A DNA stretch of 64,000 nucleotides from Parvibaculum sp049671045 (GTDB taxonomy: Bacteria; Pseudomonadota; Alphaproteobacteria; Parvibaculales; Parvibaculaceae): positions 15,241 through 79,240 of the forward strand of contig NZ_JBATUH010000043.1 of the NCBI RefSeq assembly GCF_049671045.1, given 5' to 3'. Below the pieces are notes generated by a model. That model saw only the letters and a program-made list of their open reading frames with translations, ran no database searches and was not told the origin of the DNA. Shown here in pieces: positions 15,714-25,477 of the stretch. Both the position numbers and the translations under genes were made by a program. Each line of letters opens with the position of its first letter. Positions within the stretch are counted from its first letter, which is position 1.

Positions 15714-16741
15714 GGCTCGTCACCGTCGCGTCCCGGGAGGACGGACGCGAATGGATCGGCGTCATCCGCGAGGGAGCGGACGGCCGGATCGTCGATCTTG
15801 CGAGAGGCGCGGCCGCGACCGGCGCGCATGCGGCCGAAGGCTTCTTCACCTCCATGCTCGCCCTCATCGAGGCCGGCGAACCGGGCCTGGAGGCGGCACG
15901 CACACTTCTCGCACGCGCCGAGCGCGGAAATGCCGGGGGCTCAGGCGCGGACTGGGGCTCGGTCGATCCCGCAAGCGTCCGCCTGCGAACGCCGCTGCCC
16001 AACCCGCCGCAAGTCCGCGATTGCCTGATCTTCGAGGACCACCTGAAAAATTCCTTCACGGCACTGCGCAGGAAAGCCGCCGCCGCCGCGCCCGATCCCG
16101 AAGCGGCCTTGCGCGAATATGAGGCAAAGGGCCTCTACACCATCCCGCCGGTCTGGTACCAGATACCGATCTACTACAAATGCAACAGGAATTCGGTCAT
16201 TGGCGGCGGGGAGGACATCGTCTGGCCGGCCTATTCGGACCTGCTCGACTTCGAGCTGGAGCTTGGATGCTTCATCGGGGCGCGTACGACGGACGTCGAC
16301 GAGGAAGAAGCGGAACGGCGCATCTTCGGCTATTCGATCTTCAACGATATGAGCGCGCGCGACACGCAGAGCGTGGAAATGCAAGGCATGCTCGGGCCGA
16401 CAAAGAGCAAGGACTTCGACACCGGCAACATCATCGGCCCCTGCATCGCAACCGCCGATTCGGTCGACATCAACAATCTCACCATGATTGCCCGGGTGAA
16501 CGGCGAGGAATGGGCGCGCGGCAACTCCGGCAGCGCCTATTGGAGCTTCGGCAAAGTCATCTCCTACATGTCGAGATCCGAAACTCTGGTGCCGGGCGAG
16601 TTCATCGGCTCCGGCACGGTCGGCAGCGGCTGCGGTCTGGAGCTTGACCGCTTCCTTCAGCCGGGAGACGTGATCGAACTCGAGGTCGAAGGCATCGGCG
16701 TCTTGCGCAATCGCGTCACCCCCCCGCCAAAAACGCGCTGA
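15710..16741 (+). CDS. Fumarylacetoacetate hydrolase (FAH) family protein
   Basis: A 343-residue enzyme of the FAH fold, whose members cleave carbon-carbon bonds of beta-diketo acids or hydrate/decarboxylate ring-cleavage products using a divalent metal. The metal-site acidic cluster is visible in LDFELELGCFIG, followed by FNDMSARDTQ and SKDFDTGNIIGPCI, and the C-terminal GSGTVGSGCGLELDRFLQPGD. The start at 15710 is chosen because AAAGGAGG precedes it, it overlaps the regulator stop, and the conserved MRLVTV beginning follows. Last gene of the cupin-tetR-FAH operon; a ring-fission or diketone step in the surrounding catabolism is inferred. Confidence 0.85.
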   Translation: MRLVTVASREDGREWIGVIREGADGRIVDLARGAAATGAHAAEGFFTSMLALIEAGEPGLEAARTLLARAERGNAGGSGADWGSVDPASVRLRTPLPNPPQVRDCLIFEDHLKNSFTALRRKAAAAAPDPEAALREYEAKGLYTIPPVWYQIPIYYKCNRNSVIGGGEDIVWPAYSDLLDFELELGCFIGARTTDVDEEEAERRIFGYSIFNDMSARDTQSVEMQGMLGPTKSKDFDTGNIIGPCIATADSVDINNLTMIARVNGEEWARGNSGSAYWSFGKVISYMSRSETLVPGEFIGSGTVGSGCGLELDRFLQPGDVIELEVEGIGVLRNRVTPPPKTR

Positions 16742-17090
16742 CGCGCTCTGCCCCCTCTACAACCACCAGCATAGGGCGCGCCTTGAATGCGCCCGGCATT
16801 TCGCCCTGCCCGCCCCTCCTGTCGGCGTCGCTAGGAGAAGCGCCTTGTCGTCCGTACAAAGAAAAATCCCCGCTAGTGAGGGGCACTAGCGGGGAAGTTG
16901 GGGAGGAACGCCTCAGCTAGGCGTATCTGCGCCGCCGGATGTTGGCAACGGCGCAGGCTATCGGGCTCCTTGCAAAGCCCGATCCTTTGAGACGCGCGGA
17001 CACACTCTCCCTCAGTCCGCGACGTCCATGCTCACCACGGAGCAATCTGAAAATTCGCCGCCGGCTCGTTTGCGCCAGAGCGGCCGGCGC
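16742..17090. other. Intergenic region between convergent operons
   Basis: About 350 bases between the plus-strand FAH stop and the minus-strand acyl-CoA ligase stop. It holds the strong hairpin listed separately at 16861-16894; otherwise I see no gene or repeat. Confidence 0.5.
16861..16894 (-). terminator. Intrinsic terminator of the BVMO operon
   Basis: Perfect 11-bp stem CCCCGCTAGTG / CACTAGCGGGG around a 5-base loop. On the minus strand it is followed by ATTTTTC, about 200 bases after the ligase stop at 17091, so it most likely ends the long operon that begins with the BVMO gene. It could also help stop the plus-strand FAH transcript. Confidence 0.8.
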
Positions 17091-18758
17091 TCACGCGATT
17101 TCGTCCGGCCGGTCCTCTCCGCTCTTGCAGCGGGCGCGAAGCACATGCTTCAGAACCTTTCCGGACGCCGTGCGCGGCATTTCGGCGATGACGAAAAGGC
17201 GCTCAGGAATCTTCTGCCTTGCGAGCTTCGCTTCCTCCAGGAAGCGCGCCATCTCCTCAAAGCCGAACGAGGCGCCCGGACGCGGCACCACATAGGCAGC
17301 CGGCGTTTCGCCCATGCGCGGATGGGGCATGGCGACGACCGCCGCTTCTGCAACGGCGGGATGCTTGTGAAGAATGTCCTCGATCTCCTTGGCGCTGATG
17401 TTTTCGCCGCCGCGAATGATGAGATCCTTCTTGCGGCCGCTGATCGTGAGGTACCGGTCATGGCTGATGAAGCCGATATCGCCGGTGCGGAAATAGCCTT
17501 CCGCATCGAAAGCATCGAGCGTGTCCTGCCAGCGCGTATAGCCGAGCATGAGTTCGGGGCCGCGGGTCAGGATTTCGCCTTCCTCGCCGGGCGCGACCAG
17601 GCTTCCATCCTCCGGGTTCACGATGCGAACCTCGTGATTGACGATGCAGCCATCCGTCACGGCGCCAAGCTCGAGCGGATCGCCTTCCGCAACGCCGAGC
17701 GAAACGGTCGGCGCCTCGCTGCTGCCATAGACGCGGAACGCGAGGCAACTCGGCAGAACGCGGCCGGCGCGATGGATGATCTCCGGCGGAACGGGCGCGC
17801 CGCCGCAGGCGAAAAGCCGCAAGGTCGGTAGCGTCGCCTGGCGCCGCTCAAGCTCGGTCACGAGCTCGACCAGGAAGGGTGTGGCGCCGATGCTGAACGT
17901 CGCCCCGTGCCCGGCGATGAGGTCCACCGCGTCCGACGCATCCCAACGATCCATGAAGACGATCTTGATGCCGAGCGCGAAGCACAATTCAAGCGCGTAG
18001 ATGTAGCCCGTGATATGGGTCACGGGCGAAGGCATGAGCACGACATCGCCGCGCTTCAGAGCCCAGAAGCTCGACACGGCGTCGACTTCGGCCTGGAGCG
18101 TGTTGTGGCTGTGAAGGACGCCCTTCGGATCGCCCGTTGTACCCGATGTGTAGAGAAGGAGCTTGATAGCGTTCGGATCGACGCCGCTCTCGTCGGTGTC
18201 GCTCTCGTTCGCCGTCCAGGCGGAAAAGGATTCGTATCCCTCCCTTTCCGCGCGCACCAGCACGACATCGCGCAGCTCCGGAAGGTCCGGCTTCAGGCGC
18301 TCCACCATTTCGAGATAGTCGATGCTGCGGAACCGCTCGGGAATGAAGAGCGCGCGCGTTCGCGAGTTCTTCAGAATGAAGCCGACCTCGGCGTCGCGGT
18401 AGATCGGAACGATGGGGTTCACGATGAAGCCGCCAAGGCTCGCCGCGACATTCAGGATCGCGGTTTCGTACCAGTTGGGGAGCTGGAAGCTCAGGACGTC
18501 GCCGGCCTTTAAGCCACGCTGGCGCAGCGTCGCGGCAAGCGCGTGCGCCTGCCTCAGCACATCGGCGTAAGTGAGCTTCTCCGCGCCATCCACCACCGCA
18601 ATCTCGGTGCCCATGTCGCGCGCACGGGCAGTGGCGCTTTCCGCAAGCGTCACACCACGCCACTCGCCGCTTGCCGTGAAGCGCTCGATCATCTCAATGG
18701 TAAGCCGCGTCTTCCAGCCGCTCACATCCGCGACCGGGTCAGCCTTTTTTCCCGGCAT
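17091..18758 (-). CDS. AMP-dependent acyl-CoA ligase (cyclohexanecarboxylate/long-chain type)
   Basis: A 555-residue adenylate-forming ligase. P-loop LLLYTSGTTGDPKGVLHSHN, A5 motif VYGSSEAPT, RTGDIG, the SGRKKDLIIRGGENIS hinge, and C-terminal MPRTASGKVLKHVLR with the catalytic lysine. The QLPNWYETAILNVAASLGGFIVNPIVPIYR segment resembles the alicyclic/short-chain acid ligases, but substrate range is not certain. The start at 18758 follows GGAGGTG and lies 4 bases after the lactonase stop; the longer frame upstream would overlap the lactonase. As last gene of the BVMO operon it presumably activates the hydroxy acid or carboxylic acid released by lactone opening. Confidence 0.87.
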   Translation of the reverse strand: MPGKKADPVADVSGWKTRLTIEMIERFTASGEWRGVTLAESATARARDMGTEIAVVDGAEKLTYADVLRQAHALAATLRQRGLKAGDVLSFQLPNWYETAILNVAASLGGFIVNPIVPIYRDAEVGFILKNSRTRALFIPERFRSIDYLEMVERLKPDLPELRDVVLVRAEREGYESFSAWTANESDTDESGVDPNAIKLLLYTSGTTGDPKGVLHSHNTLQAEVDAVSSFWALKRGDVVLMPSPVTHITGYIYALELCFALGIKIVFMDRWDASDAVDLIAGHGATFSIGATPFLVELVTELERRQATLPTLRLFACGGAPVPPEIIHRAGRVLPSCLAFRVYGSSEAPTVSLGVAEGDPLELGAVTDGCIVNHEVRIVNPEDGSLVAPGEEGEILTRGPELMLGYTRWQDTLDAFDAEGYFRTGDIGFISHDRYLTISGRKKDLIIRGGENISAKEIEDILHKHPAVAEAAVVAMPHPRMGETPAAYVVPRPGASFGFEEMARFLEEAKLARQKIPERLFVIAEMPRTASGKVLKHVLRARCKSGEDRPDEIA

Positions 18759-18762
18759 CGGC

Positions 18763-19620
18763 TTACACCTCCGCCATATCGGCGGCCGGTACCTCGACAC
18801 GCACGGCCTCGATCGCACCGGCGCGCTTGCGGCAATGAATGTCCTCAAGCTCGCCCGCGAAGGTGCAGCAGAAAAGCGTGCGGCCGTCGCTGCCGCCAAG
18901 CTGGCAGGCCACGGCGCGCTTGCCTTCGCACTTCACGACATGTGTCACCCTGCCACCCTCTAGGACGCGCACGAACTCGCCGGTATTGAAGCAGGATACC
19001 CAGATGCCGCCTTCCGCATCCGCGCAGATACCGTCAGGCGAGCGGTCGCCGAGATCGGCATAGACGCGGCGGCGCGAAAGCCTGCCATTCGCCGCCCGGT
19101 CGAAGGCCGTGAGGCGGTTCGACCAGGTTTCGGCGACGACGAGCGAGCGGCCGTTATTCTTGATGACCATTCCGTTCGGGAAATCGAGTCCGTCGGCCAC
19201 GACGCGCACCGAACCGTCCGTGTCGACAAGCAGCAGATCGGCGAGCTTCTGCTCCGCGCCACCAAAGAGATCGTAGCCGAAATTTCCGACATAGATGCGG
19301 CCATTCGGATCGACGATCATGTCGTTTGCGTCGCCCCGCGCATGTTTCGAGAGGTCGGCATATTCCGCGAGGCCGGGCCCGACGATCTTCATCAGCTTGC
19401 GGTCGCTCATGGAGACGACGATCGGCGTACCGTCATTGAGGAAGCCGAGCCCGGAAGGCCGCCGGGAAACGTCGCAAACCAGTTCGCGGTTCCCGTTGGC
19501 GGCGATGCGATAGACGCGGAAGTCCCACATGTCGGACACCCAGAGGCGATCCTTGTGCCAGCGCGGTCCTTCCGGAAACACGAAACCGTCAGCCAGCATC
19601 TGCGCTTTAAGAAGCTTCAT
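18763..19620 (-). CDS. SMP-30/gluconolactonase-family lactonase
   Basis: A 285-residue six-bladed beta-propeller hydrolase. Family marks are FPEGPRW near the start (the metal-binding Glu), RPSGLGF, DANDMIVDPNGRIYVGNFG, LDFPNGMVI, and SPDGICADAEGGIWVSCFNTGEFVRV; the Glu/Asn/Asp positions that bind the catalytic divalent metal are all present. Such enzymes open lactones. In an operon with a BVMO, which makes lactones or esters from ketones, hydrolysis of the BVMO product is the natural inference. Good Shine-Dalgarno (GAGGTG) before the ATG; 4-base gap to the ligase. Confidence 0.87.
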   Translation of the reverse strand: MKLLKAQMLADGFVFPEGPRWHKDRLWVSDMWDFRVYRIAANGNRELVCDVSRRPSGLGFLNDGTPIVVSMSDRKLMKIVGPGLAEYADLSKHARGDANDMIVDPNGRIYVGNFGYDLFGGAEQKLADLLLVDTDGSVRVVADGLDFPNGMVIKNNGRSLVVAETWSNRLTAFDRAANGRLSRRRVYADLGDRSPDGICADAEGGIWVSCFNTGEFVRVLEGGRVTHVVKCEGKRAVACQLGGSDGRTLFCCTFAGELEDIHCRKRAGAIEAVRVEVPAADMAEV

Positions 19621-19698
19621 TCGATCACCTCACAAAATCTTCGTAGTTCCGTCCCTGGGCAGCCGATCGGCATCGGCGCTCCGGCCTCTGTGGTGCTG

Positions 19699-20094
19699 TC
19701 ACCGGCGCTGAACGAGTTCCACAACATTGCCGTCCGGGTCCCGCAGCATCGCGATCACGACACCGGGTAGCAGTTCCTGTTTTTCCATTTCATAGGTTCC
19801 GCCCGACCTGTCGAAGCGCTCGCATGCCTCGTCGATATTCAGGATCGCAAAGGTCAGATAGCGAATGCCGAGCGCGGCCATGAGACCCTGTGGGACCGCC
19901 ATCGGAACCGTCTTCGGATCGACGAGCTTGACGAAGCTCTCACCGAAGCGGAGCCGGTGCATCAGCCCGAAGGGCAGCGGAACTTCCTCGAGCTTTTCCA
20001 GTCCGAGCACGCCGCAATAGAAATCGAGACTCCTCTCGATGTCCCTCACGACGATGCCGATATCGACACATTGCTTTGCCGGCTTGAGCGCCAT
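19699..20094 (-). CDS. VOC-superfamily (glyoxalase/bleomycin-resistance fold) protein
   Basis: A 131-residue two-module VOC protein: VDIGIVVRDIERSLDFYCGVLGLEK opens the fold and VVIAMLRDPDGNVVELVQ closes it with the metal-site Glu. The group includes isomerases, epimerases, dioxygenases and lyases; which applies here is unknown. The start at 20094 is preferred to an ATG four codons upstream because GGAGG lies inside those four codons. It sits between DUF1329 and the lactonase in the BVMO operon and may epimerise or isomerise a CoA or lactone intermediate. Confidence 0.75.
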   Translation of the reverse strand: MALKPAKQCVDIGIVVRDIERSLDFYCGVLGLEKLEEVPLPFGLMHRLRFGESFVKLVDPKTVPMAVPQGLMAALGIRYLTFAILNIDEACERFDRSGGTYEMEKQELLPGVVIAMLRDPDGNVVELVQRR

Positions 20095-20191
20095 TCTTTC
20101 CTCCATTCCGGTTTCAGGCTTCGGGAGCCGGAGAAGTGTGATCGAGGCGGGAGCGCGGATGCGGACCCGCCTCGACCTTGAGTTTCGAGCG

Positions 20192-21460
20192 TTACTTCGC
20201 GGCGGCTTCGAGCTTGCCGAGGGTCACGTCGTTTTCCGTCACGCCGCGCCGGTTGGCCATGGCGTCGGCCTCCTGCAGATAGACGAAGCCTTCCTGCCGC
20301 TTGATGTCGAAGCAGAGGCCCTGCCTCGGCGTCATGGACAGGATGCCGTCGTCACCCTTGATCGGCGTCGTCATGACGAAGGAGATCTTCGCGAACTCGC
20401 CCGACTTGTCGTAGTGCTCGACGTTGTAGATGCGCGGGAACTTCGTATCCATGTAGAGGATGCGCTTGCTGTAGGGATGCTCACCCGGCATGCCGAGTTC
20501 GATCGCCCAGACTTCGCGCGGCTCCCATTCGACGTTTTTCGCCGGCATGGAGAAGGGCTTTTCCTGCGTGTTGACGGTCGGATACTTCTCCGCGTTGGTC
20601 GCGCCCGACGGGTTCACCAGCGTCAAGGGAAGATGCGCGACAGCGAGAACGTGCCGCTTGCCGATGAGCTTGGCCGTGGGATACCAGCTCGGGCGTCCGC
20701 TGAGGCCGTCATACTCGTCATTGAGCTGCACGCTGCCCGCCATGTTATCCATCCAGGAGCTGCCCGAAAGCTGGCGCGTGCGGCGGACCGACTTCACATA
20801 GGCCCAGTTGTCTTCCAGACGCTTGCTGTCATAGCGGACCGTGAAGATGCCAAGCCCCTTGATGTCGAAGGGCTCGACGGCGAAGAGAAGCTGCTTCTTC
20901 ACGAGCGTGCCATCGCCGAGCACCGGCTCGCCGGTCTGGCGGCCCTTCATCTTCAGCGAGAAGGTCCACCAGCGCTGCGCGCGGTCGAGACCACGGTTCG
21001 AGTCGACGAACAGGAACGTATAGCTGCCGTCGAAGCTGTTGCCGTAGGTGTTCTGATAGTAATAGTTGTTGAGCGCCTTGAAGCCCGCCAGCGGATCGTT
21101 GACATCGATATCCGGGAAGGGCGTGCCCGCCTTGTAGCCGGTCACTTCCTTCGTTTCCGGGTCGATCTTCACCTCGCCGGCATATTTCTTCGTGTTCTCG
21201 ATGTCCTCCTGCGGCACCGGAATCTCTTCCGAGGCGCGGAGCGGAATCTTGAGATTGTAGTTCTTGATCAGGACCTCAACCTTGTCGGTGATGAGATCCT
21301 TGATCTTGTGCCCCTCGAAGGTGTCTTCCTTCACCTGGTCGAAGTTGCTCGCGTCGATGACATCGCCGGGCTTGAGCTCGGCGGCGTTCGCCGCGGACAT
21401 CGCGAAGACTGACGCAAGAGCAACGAGCGTCGAGCTTCGGAGAATGACTGACTTCTTCAT
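20192..21460 (-). CDS. DUF1329 outer-membrane-lipoprotein-sorting-like protein
   Basis: A 422-residue exported protein with a clear Sec signal peptide (MKKSVILRSSTLVALASVFAMSAANA, predicted cleavage after ANA). The mature part has the DUF1329 pattern: ELKPGDVIDASNFDQVK at the start, GTPFPDIDVNDPLAGFKALNNYYY, and FDSK/ DNWAYVKSVRRTRQLSG. DUF1329 proteins have a LolA/LolB-like fold and nearly always sit beside DUF1302 and an MMPL-type RND gene in catabolic clusters for hydrophobic compounds. A periplasmic carrier role for the substrate is inferred. 33-base gap from DUF1302. Confidence 0.85.
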   Translation of the reverse strand: MKKSVILRSSTLVALASVFAMSAANAAELKPGDVIDASNFDQVKEDTFEGHKIKDLITDKVEVLIKNYNLKIPLRASEEIPVPQEDIENTKKYAGEVKIDPETKEVTGYKAGTPFPDIDVNDPLAGFKALNNYYYQNTYGNSFDGSYTFLFVDSNRGLDRAQRWWTFSLKMKGRQTGEPVLGDGTLVKKQLLFAVEPFDIKGLGIFTVRYDSKRLEDNWAYVKSVRRTRQLSGSSWMDNMAGSVQLNDEYDGLSGRPSWYPTAKLIGKRHVLAVAHLPLTLVNPSGATNAEKYPTVNTQEKPFSMPAKNVEWEPREVWAIELGMPGEHPYSKRILYMDTKFPRIYNVEHYDKSGEFAKISFVMTTPIKGDDGILSMTPRQGLCFDIKRQEGFVYLQEADAMANRRGVTENDVTLGKLEAAAK

Positions 21461-21493
21461 AACGTTTCTCCTGGAGTTAAGCGTGCTCTCGGA

Positions 21494-23041
21494 TCAGAAC
21501 AGCCGCGTGATGCGCACAACGAACTGGTTGTGGCCTGCGAAGTAGCCGAAGAGGTGGGCGTCATCGGAATTGACAGGGAAGCCCGGCGTGGGGGTTGCCT
21601 TGCCGCGCGAGAAGAAGATGTCGGCCTCGGCCCGGAAGCGCCAATTGTCACCGGCGACCACTTCGACCGACGGAATGATGAAGCCGCCGGAATTCCACGG
21701 ATCGATGCCCATGGCGAGCGTCGGATTGATCGTGTTGCTCGCGAAATTGGTCGCGAGGATCGCCGTGAGGACGGTTGAATGCTCCGCCTTCGGCGCCGTG
21801 AAGCCGGCGAGATCGACGATCTGGTCGGACTTCTTGTAGTCGAGGATCCACTTGTCGAAGACCTGGAACGACAGGAAGGAGTCGCCGCTGGTGCCGAGTG
21901 TCGACTTGAGGTCGATGGGCTTGTCGATGCGCAGCATCGACATGATCGTCTTCTTCTTGATCACGCCGCCAAAGCCGGCCGGGAAGGTGAAGCCCACATT
22001 GTAGGGAGCGTTCTTCGTGTAGACGATTTCGGTGCTGACGATCGAGTCGATGGCTTCGACCTGCGTGCTCGCGGTCACGCCGAGAAGATCGATCTCGGGG
22101 AAAATCCAGTCGCCGAACGGCCCCGACGGCGTCTTGCTATAGGGCGCGAAAGCCGAATTGACGATCGGGTCGGGATTGAAGGTCCGCATCGCGGCGATCG
22201 AGTAAGTGACGCCGCCGGCATCGCCCTTCCAGCGCACGCCGCCCGTTACATGGTCGGCATCACCTTCCGGGTGATTGTAGTCGTACTGCATCGTCTGCAG
22301 GCCGTTGAGGAAATCGAGGCCGCCGAAGCCCGACGGCGTCCAGCGTCCGCCATAGAGATCGTAGGTGTTGCCGATGTCGCGCTTGCGGTCGAGGCCGGGA
22401 CGCACAATCACCTGTAGCGCGCCGTTCGCCGACGGCACCTGAATCATCGCGTTTGCCAGCACGAGCGGCTTTCTCAGCTGCTCGTTCTCGGGCTCGAGGA
22501 ACGAACGCCAGCGATAGTCGTAGCCATGGATGAGGTCCATGGCGCGGAAGAAGTCTGTCTCGCCCCAGACGACCTGCTGCTTGCCGAGGCGCAGCTTGAT
22601 GTTGTCGCTGACGTCGATATCCGCATAAAACTCGCGAAGATCGGTCTCGTCATACTGGTCCATGACCCGGCTGCCGGGGCCGCCAGGGAAGACGCCGTTC
22701 GTCTTCGATTCCAGATCGCGAATATAGGTCGTCTTGACCTCCTTGTTCGCGCGGACAATGGCCTTCCACGCGATCGGGCCGGTCTTGAAATCGGTGTCGA
22801 AGAGCGCCTCGCCGCGGAGCATCGAGAGGCTGCCGCGATCGTTCTGTGTCGTCTGCGAATCATCCTGCAGATTGATCGACGCCCAACCACGGAGCCAGCC
22901 ATTCACCTGGATGTCGCTGATCGGATCTTTCAGGCTGAAGTCGCCGGCGGCCGCCGCGTTTGTCATCGTCAGGCCAAGCCCGACGGCAAAAGCCGCTCCA
23001 ATCGCAACTGAACCGTATTTTGGTCGTACACTTCGTTTCAC
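21494..23041 (-). CDS. DUF1302 outer-membrane protein
   Basis: A 515-residue exported protein with signal peptide (about residues 1-32, ending NAAAA). The body has many alternating beta strands rich in aromatic residues, LRLGKQQVVWGETDFFRAMDLIHGYDYRW in the first third, and ends with a C-terminal Phe (QFVVRITRLF), the signature of a barrel assembled by BAM. DUF1302 is a family of predicted outer-membrane barrels found with DUF1329 and RND genes. Uptake of a hydrophobic compound across the outer membrane is the likely role, by inference. Confidence 0.85.
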   Translation of the reverse strand: MKRSVRPKYGSVAIGAAFAVGLGLTMTNAAAAGDFSLKDPISDIQVNGWLRGWASINLQDDSQTTQNDRGSLSMLRGEALFDTDFKTGPIAWKAIVRANKEVKTTYIRDLESKTNGVFPGGPGSRVMDQYDETDLREFYADIDVSDNIKLRLGKQQVVWGETDFFRAMDLIHGYDYRWRSFLEPENEQLRKPLVLANAMIQVPSANGALQVIVRPGLDRKRDIGNTYDLYGGRWTPSGFGGLDFLNGLQTMQYDYNHPEGDADHVTGGVRWKGDAGGVTYSIAAMRTFNPDPIVNSAFAPYSKTPSGPFGDWIFPEIDLLGVTASTQVEAIDSIVSTEIVYTKNAPYNVGFTFPAGFGGVIKKKTIMSMLRIDKPIDLKSTLGTSGDSFLSFQVFDKWILDYKKSDQIVDLAGFTAPKAEHSTVLTAILATNFASNTINPTLAMGIDPWNSGGFIIPSVEVVAGDNWRFRAEADIFFSRGKATPTPGFPVNSDDAHLFGYFAGHNQFVVRITRLF

Positions 23042-23116
23042 GGGTAAACCTCCCCCTTGTGAAGATTGGACTCGAACAGTTTCACCAACCTCGTCACTTG
23101 CCGGCCGGGCCGGCCG

Positions 23117-25477
23117 TCATGCGGCGCCGACGAGACCCGCCGTCATCTTGGCTGCACCCTGCCGGCGACCCACGACGAAGGCCGGCTTGAAGACGTAGAC
23201 GAGTGCAGGCATCAGGATCAGAGCTGCGGCCGCCGAAATGGTCAGCCAGATCGCGATCAGCGCGGCCATTTCCGACTGGAGACGCAGCGAGGAGAACGAC
23301 CACAGGCTGACGCTGACGACGAGCGTGAGCACGGTGGTGAGCACACCCATGCCCGCGCTATGCAGCGCATCCCGGATCGAACGATTGAGATCGCCGTCAT
23401 GGTGCATCTCTTCGCGGATCGCATCGACGACGTAGAACGAGTAGTCGACGCCGAGACCGATGCCGAGAGCGACGACTGGCAGCGTGTTGATGTTCATGCC
23501 GATGCCGTAATAGGCCATGTAGCTGAACGTCAGCGTGTTCGAGAGCACGACCGGGATCATGAAGAATGTTCCCGCGGCCAGCGAACGGTAGGTGACCGCT
23601 GCCAGGAGGACGAGGATGAGGAGCGCGAAGGCGATCGCCTCGATCTGGCCAGCAAGGATCACGTCATTGACGGCAGCGAGCACACCGGCAAGACCACCGG
23701 CCAGCAGATACTCGCCCTGGGGCGGCGGATTGGCGGCCGTGAACTCCTGAATACGCGCAACGGTGCTGCGGATCGTGTCGCCCTGATGATCGCGCAGGAA
23801 GAGCGTGACCGAGGCATTGCGATAGTCCGGCGAGACATAGCGCTGCAAGTCGCCGGGATCGGAACCCGACACGAAGAGATAGCCGAGTTCGCCGTTGACG
23901 CCGGCATTGGGGCCGGGCTCCAGATAGCGCGGATTGCCTTCATGGAGCGTGCGGTTCACCGCGGGCAGCACGTCGACGATCGAAAGGCTGCCGCCTACCT
24001 CCGGCTGCGCTTCCATGTAGCGCTGCAACGCTTCCATGTTGGAAAGCATCGCCGGATCCTTGATCGTGTCGCCCTTGTCGCCGGAAAGCACGACGAACAT
24101 GCGGTCGGCGCCCTGGAAGACAGAATTCAGCGCCCTCGCATCCACGTTATAGGTCGCGTCGGAATGGAGGATCGGCGAGCCCGGATTGGCGTCGCCCACT
24201 TTCAGGTTGAGGGCGTAGATGCCGGAGCTCATGAGGATTGCGAGCGAGGCAAGGATGACGGCGTGGCGCCACTGCGACGTTGCGAGATAGGAGCAGCCGC
24301 GCAGCAGGACATGCATCGGCCCCTTCAGATTGATCGGATGCGCAAACCGGATCGGACCCTTGATCCATGTCGTCGCGACACCGGGAAGAATGACCGCGCA
24401 GAAGGCGAGGCTCAGCACCCAGAAGCCGCCGATGAAGGCAATCTTCTGCAGAACCGGAATGGGCGTCATCGCGACCACGATCATGCAGCCCGCATCGGCG
24501 ACGACGGCAAGCATGGCGGGCCTGAAGAGCTTTTTCAGGGCAGCGCGCGCGGCGCCCTCGGATGTCGGTTCGATTCCGGCCGTGAGCTTGTGATCGAATC
24601 GCTGGACGATCTGGATCGAATTCGAGATCGCGAGCGCGGTGATCAGAAAGGCGACCACGACCACGAGCGGATCGAGGTTGAAGCCGAGCGCTCCGGCAAA
24701 GCCGATCGCCCAGACCGCGCTCGTTCCCGCGGCAAGCAGCGGAATGATGGTGCCGTGCCAGGTGCGCGCGATCACGAAGAGCACCAGGAAGAGACAGACG
24801 ATGGTGCCGAGGAAGAGGCGCTCCGTCTCGCCGAAATAATGGATCACCCAGCCATAGAGCATCGGCTCGCCGACCACGCGGATCTCGATATCCGGCGTCT
24901 TGTTCTCGTTGATGATGTGCGTGATGCTGTCGTAGAAGACGCGGTAATCGAGCAGGTGGTCGTAGAAGTCGACCGTGATGAGCGCCGCCTTGAAGTCACG
25001 CGACACATAGGCGCCATAGACGAGCGGGTTGTTCGTGATCGCGCGGCGAAGCTCGTAGAGATCCTCATCCGTCCTGGGAAGGTCCGGCCACATCAGCGGA
25101 TTGGTGGCAATGCCTTCCGTCGTCGCGGTGATTTCCTTGAGCTTCTTCGAGGCGAGCGACGTTACCTGGAAGGGATCGGCGCCGGGAATGAGGGCGACCT
25201 CCTCCGTGATCTTCTTGATCTTCGCGAGCACCGGGAGGTTGAGGATATCGCCCTCTTTCACCTCGATCATGATGCTCACGATGTTCGAGCCGCCATAGGC
25301 CTGCTTGAACTGCTCGTTGACCTTCACGAAGGGATGATTGCGCGGCAGGAGATCGCCGAAGACCGTCTTGATCTCGACGCGGCTCGCGAAGGCGGCCATC
25401 ACCGCCGTGACGATCAGCAATGCAACGACGACTGTCTTGCGCGATGCGCAGCACCAGTCCAATACCTTGTCAATCAC
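23117..25477 (-). CDS. MMPL/RND-superfamily membrane transporter
   Basis: A 786-residue transporter of the compact RND type. Each half has one helix, a large periplasmic loop, then a five-helix bundle: helix 1 at about residues 12-30, bundle one around 225-385, helix 7 around 410-430, and bundle two around 635-770. LGIGLGVDYSFYVVDAIREE in the second bundle is the MMPL/SSD-like proton-relay region. This branch accompanies DUF1302/DUF1329/YCF48 in catabolic operons, so lipid-like substrate movement is inferred; direction is unknown. The GTG start overlaps the YCF48 stop by 8 bases, indicating coupling. Confidence 0.87.
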   Translation of the reverse strand: MIDKVLDWCCASRKTVVVALLIVTAVMAAFASRVEIKTVFGDLLPRNHPFVKVNEQFKQAYGGSNIVSIMIEVKEGDILNLPVLAKIKKITEEVALIPGADPFQVTSLASKKLKEITATTEGIATNPLMWPDLPRTDEDLYELRRAITNNPLVYGAYVSRDFKAALITVDFYDHLLDYRVFYDSITHIINENKTPDIEIRVVGEPMLYGWVIHYFGETERLFLGTIVCLFLVLFVIARTWHGTIIPLLAAGTSAVWAIGFAGALGFNLDPLVVVVAFLITALAISNSIQIVQRFDHKLTAGIEPTSEGAARAALKKLFRPAMLAVVADAGCMIVVAMTPIPVLQKIAFIGGFWVLSLAFCAVILPGVATTWIKGPIRFAHPINLKGPMHVLLRGCSYLATSQWRHAVILASLAILMSSGIYALNLKVGDANPGSPILHSDATYNVDARALNSVFQGADRMFVVLSGDKGDTIKDPAMLSNMEALQRYMEAQPEVGGSLSIVDVLPAVNRTLHEGNPRYLEPGPNAGVNGELGYLFVSGSDPGDLQRYVSPDYRNASVTLFLRDHQGDTIRSTVARIQEFTAANPPPQGEYLLAGGLAGVLAAVNDVILAGQIEAIAFALLILVLLAAVTYRSLAAGTFFMIPVVLSNTLTFSYMAYYGIGMNINTLPVVALGIGLGVDYSFYVVDAIREEMHHDGDLNRSIRDALHSAGMGVLTTVLTLVVSVSLWSFSSLRLQSEMAALIAIWLTISAAAALILMPALVYVFKPAFVVGRRQGAAKMTAGLVGAA

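Noticed and set aside
16861..16894. Hairpin as an attachment site or integron-like element
   Set aside because: There is no integrase, no repeat partner in the window, and the T-run and position fit a terminator.
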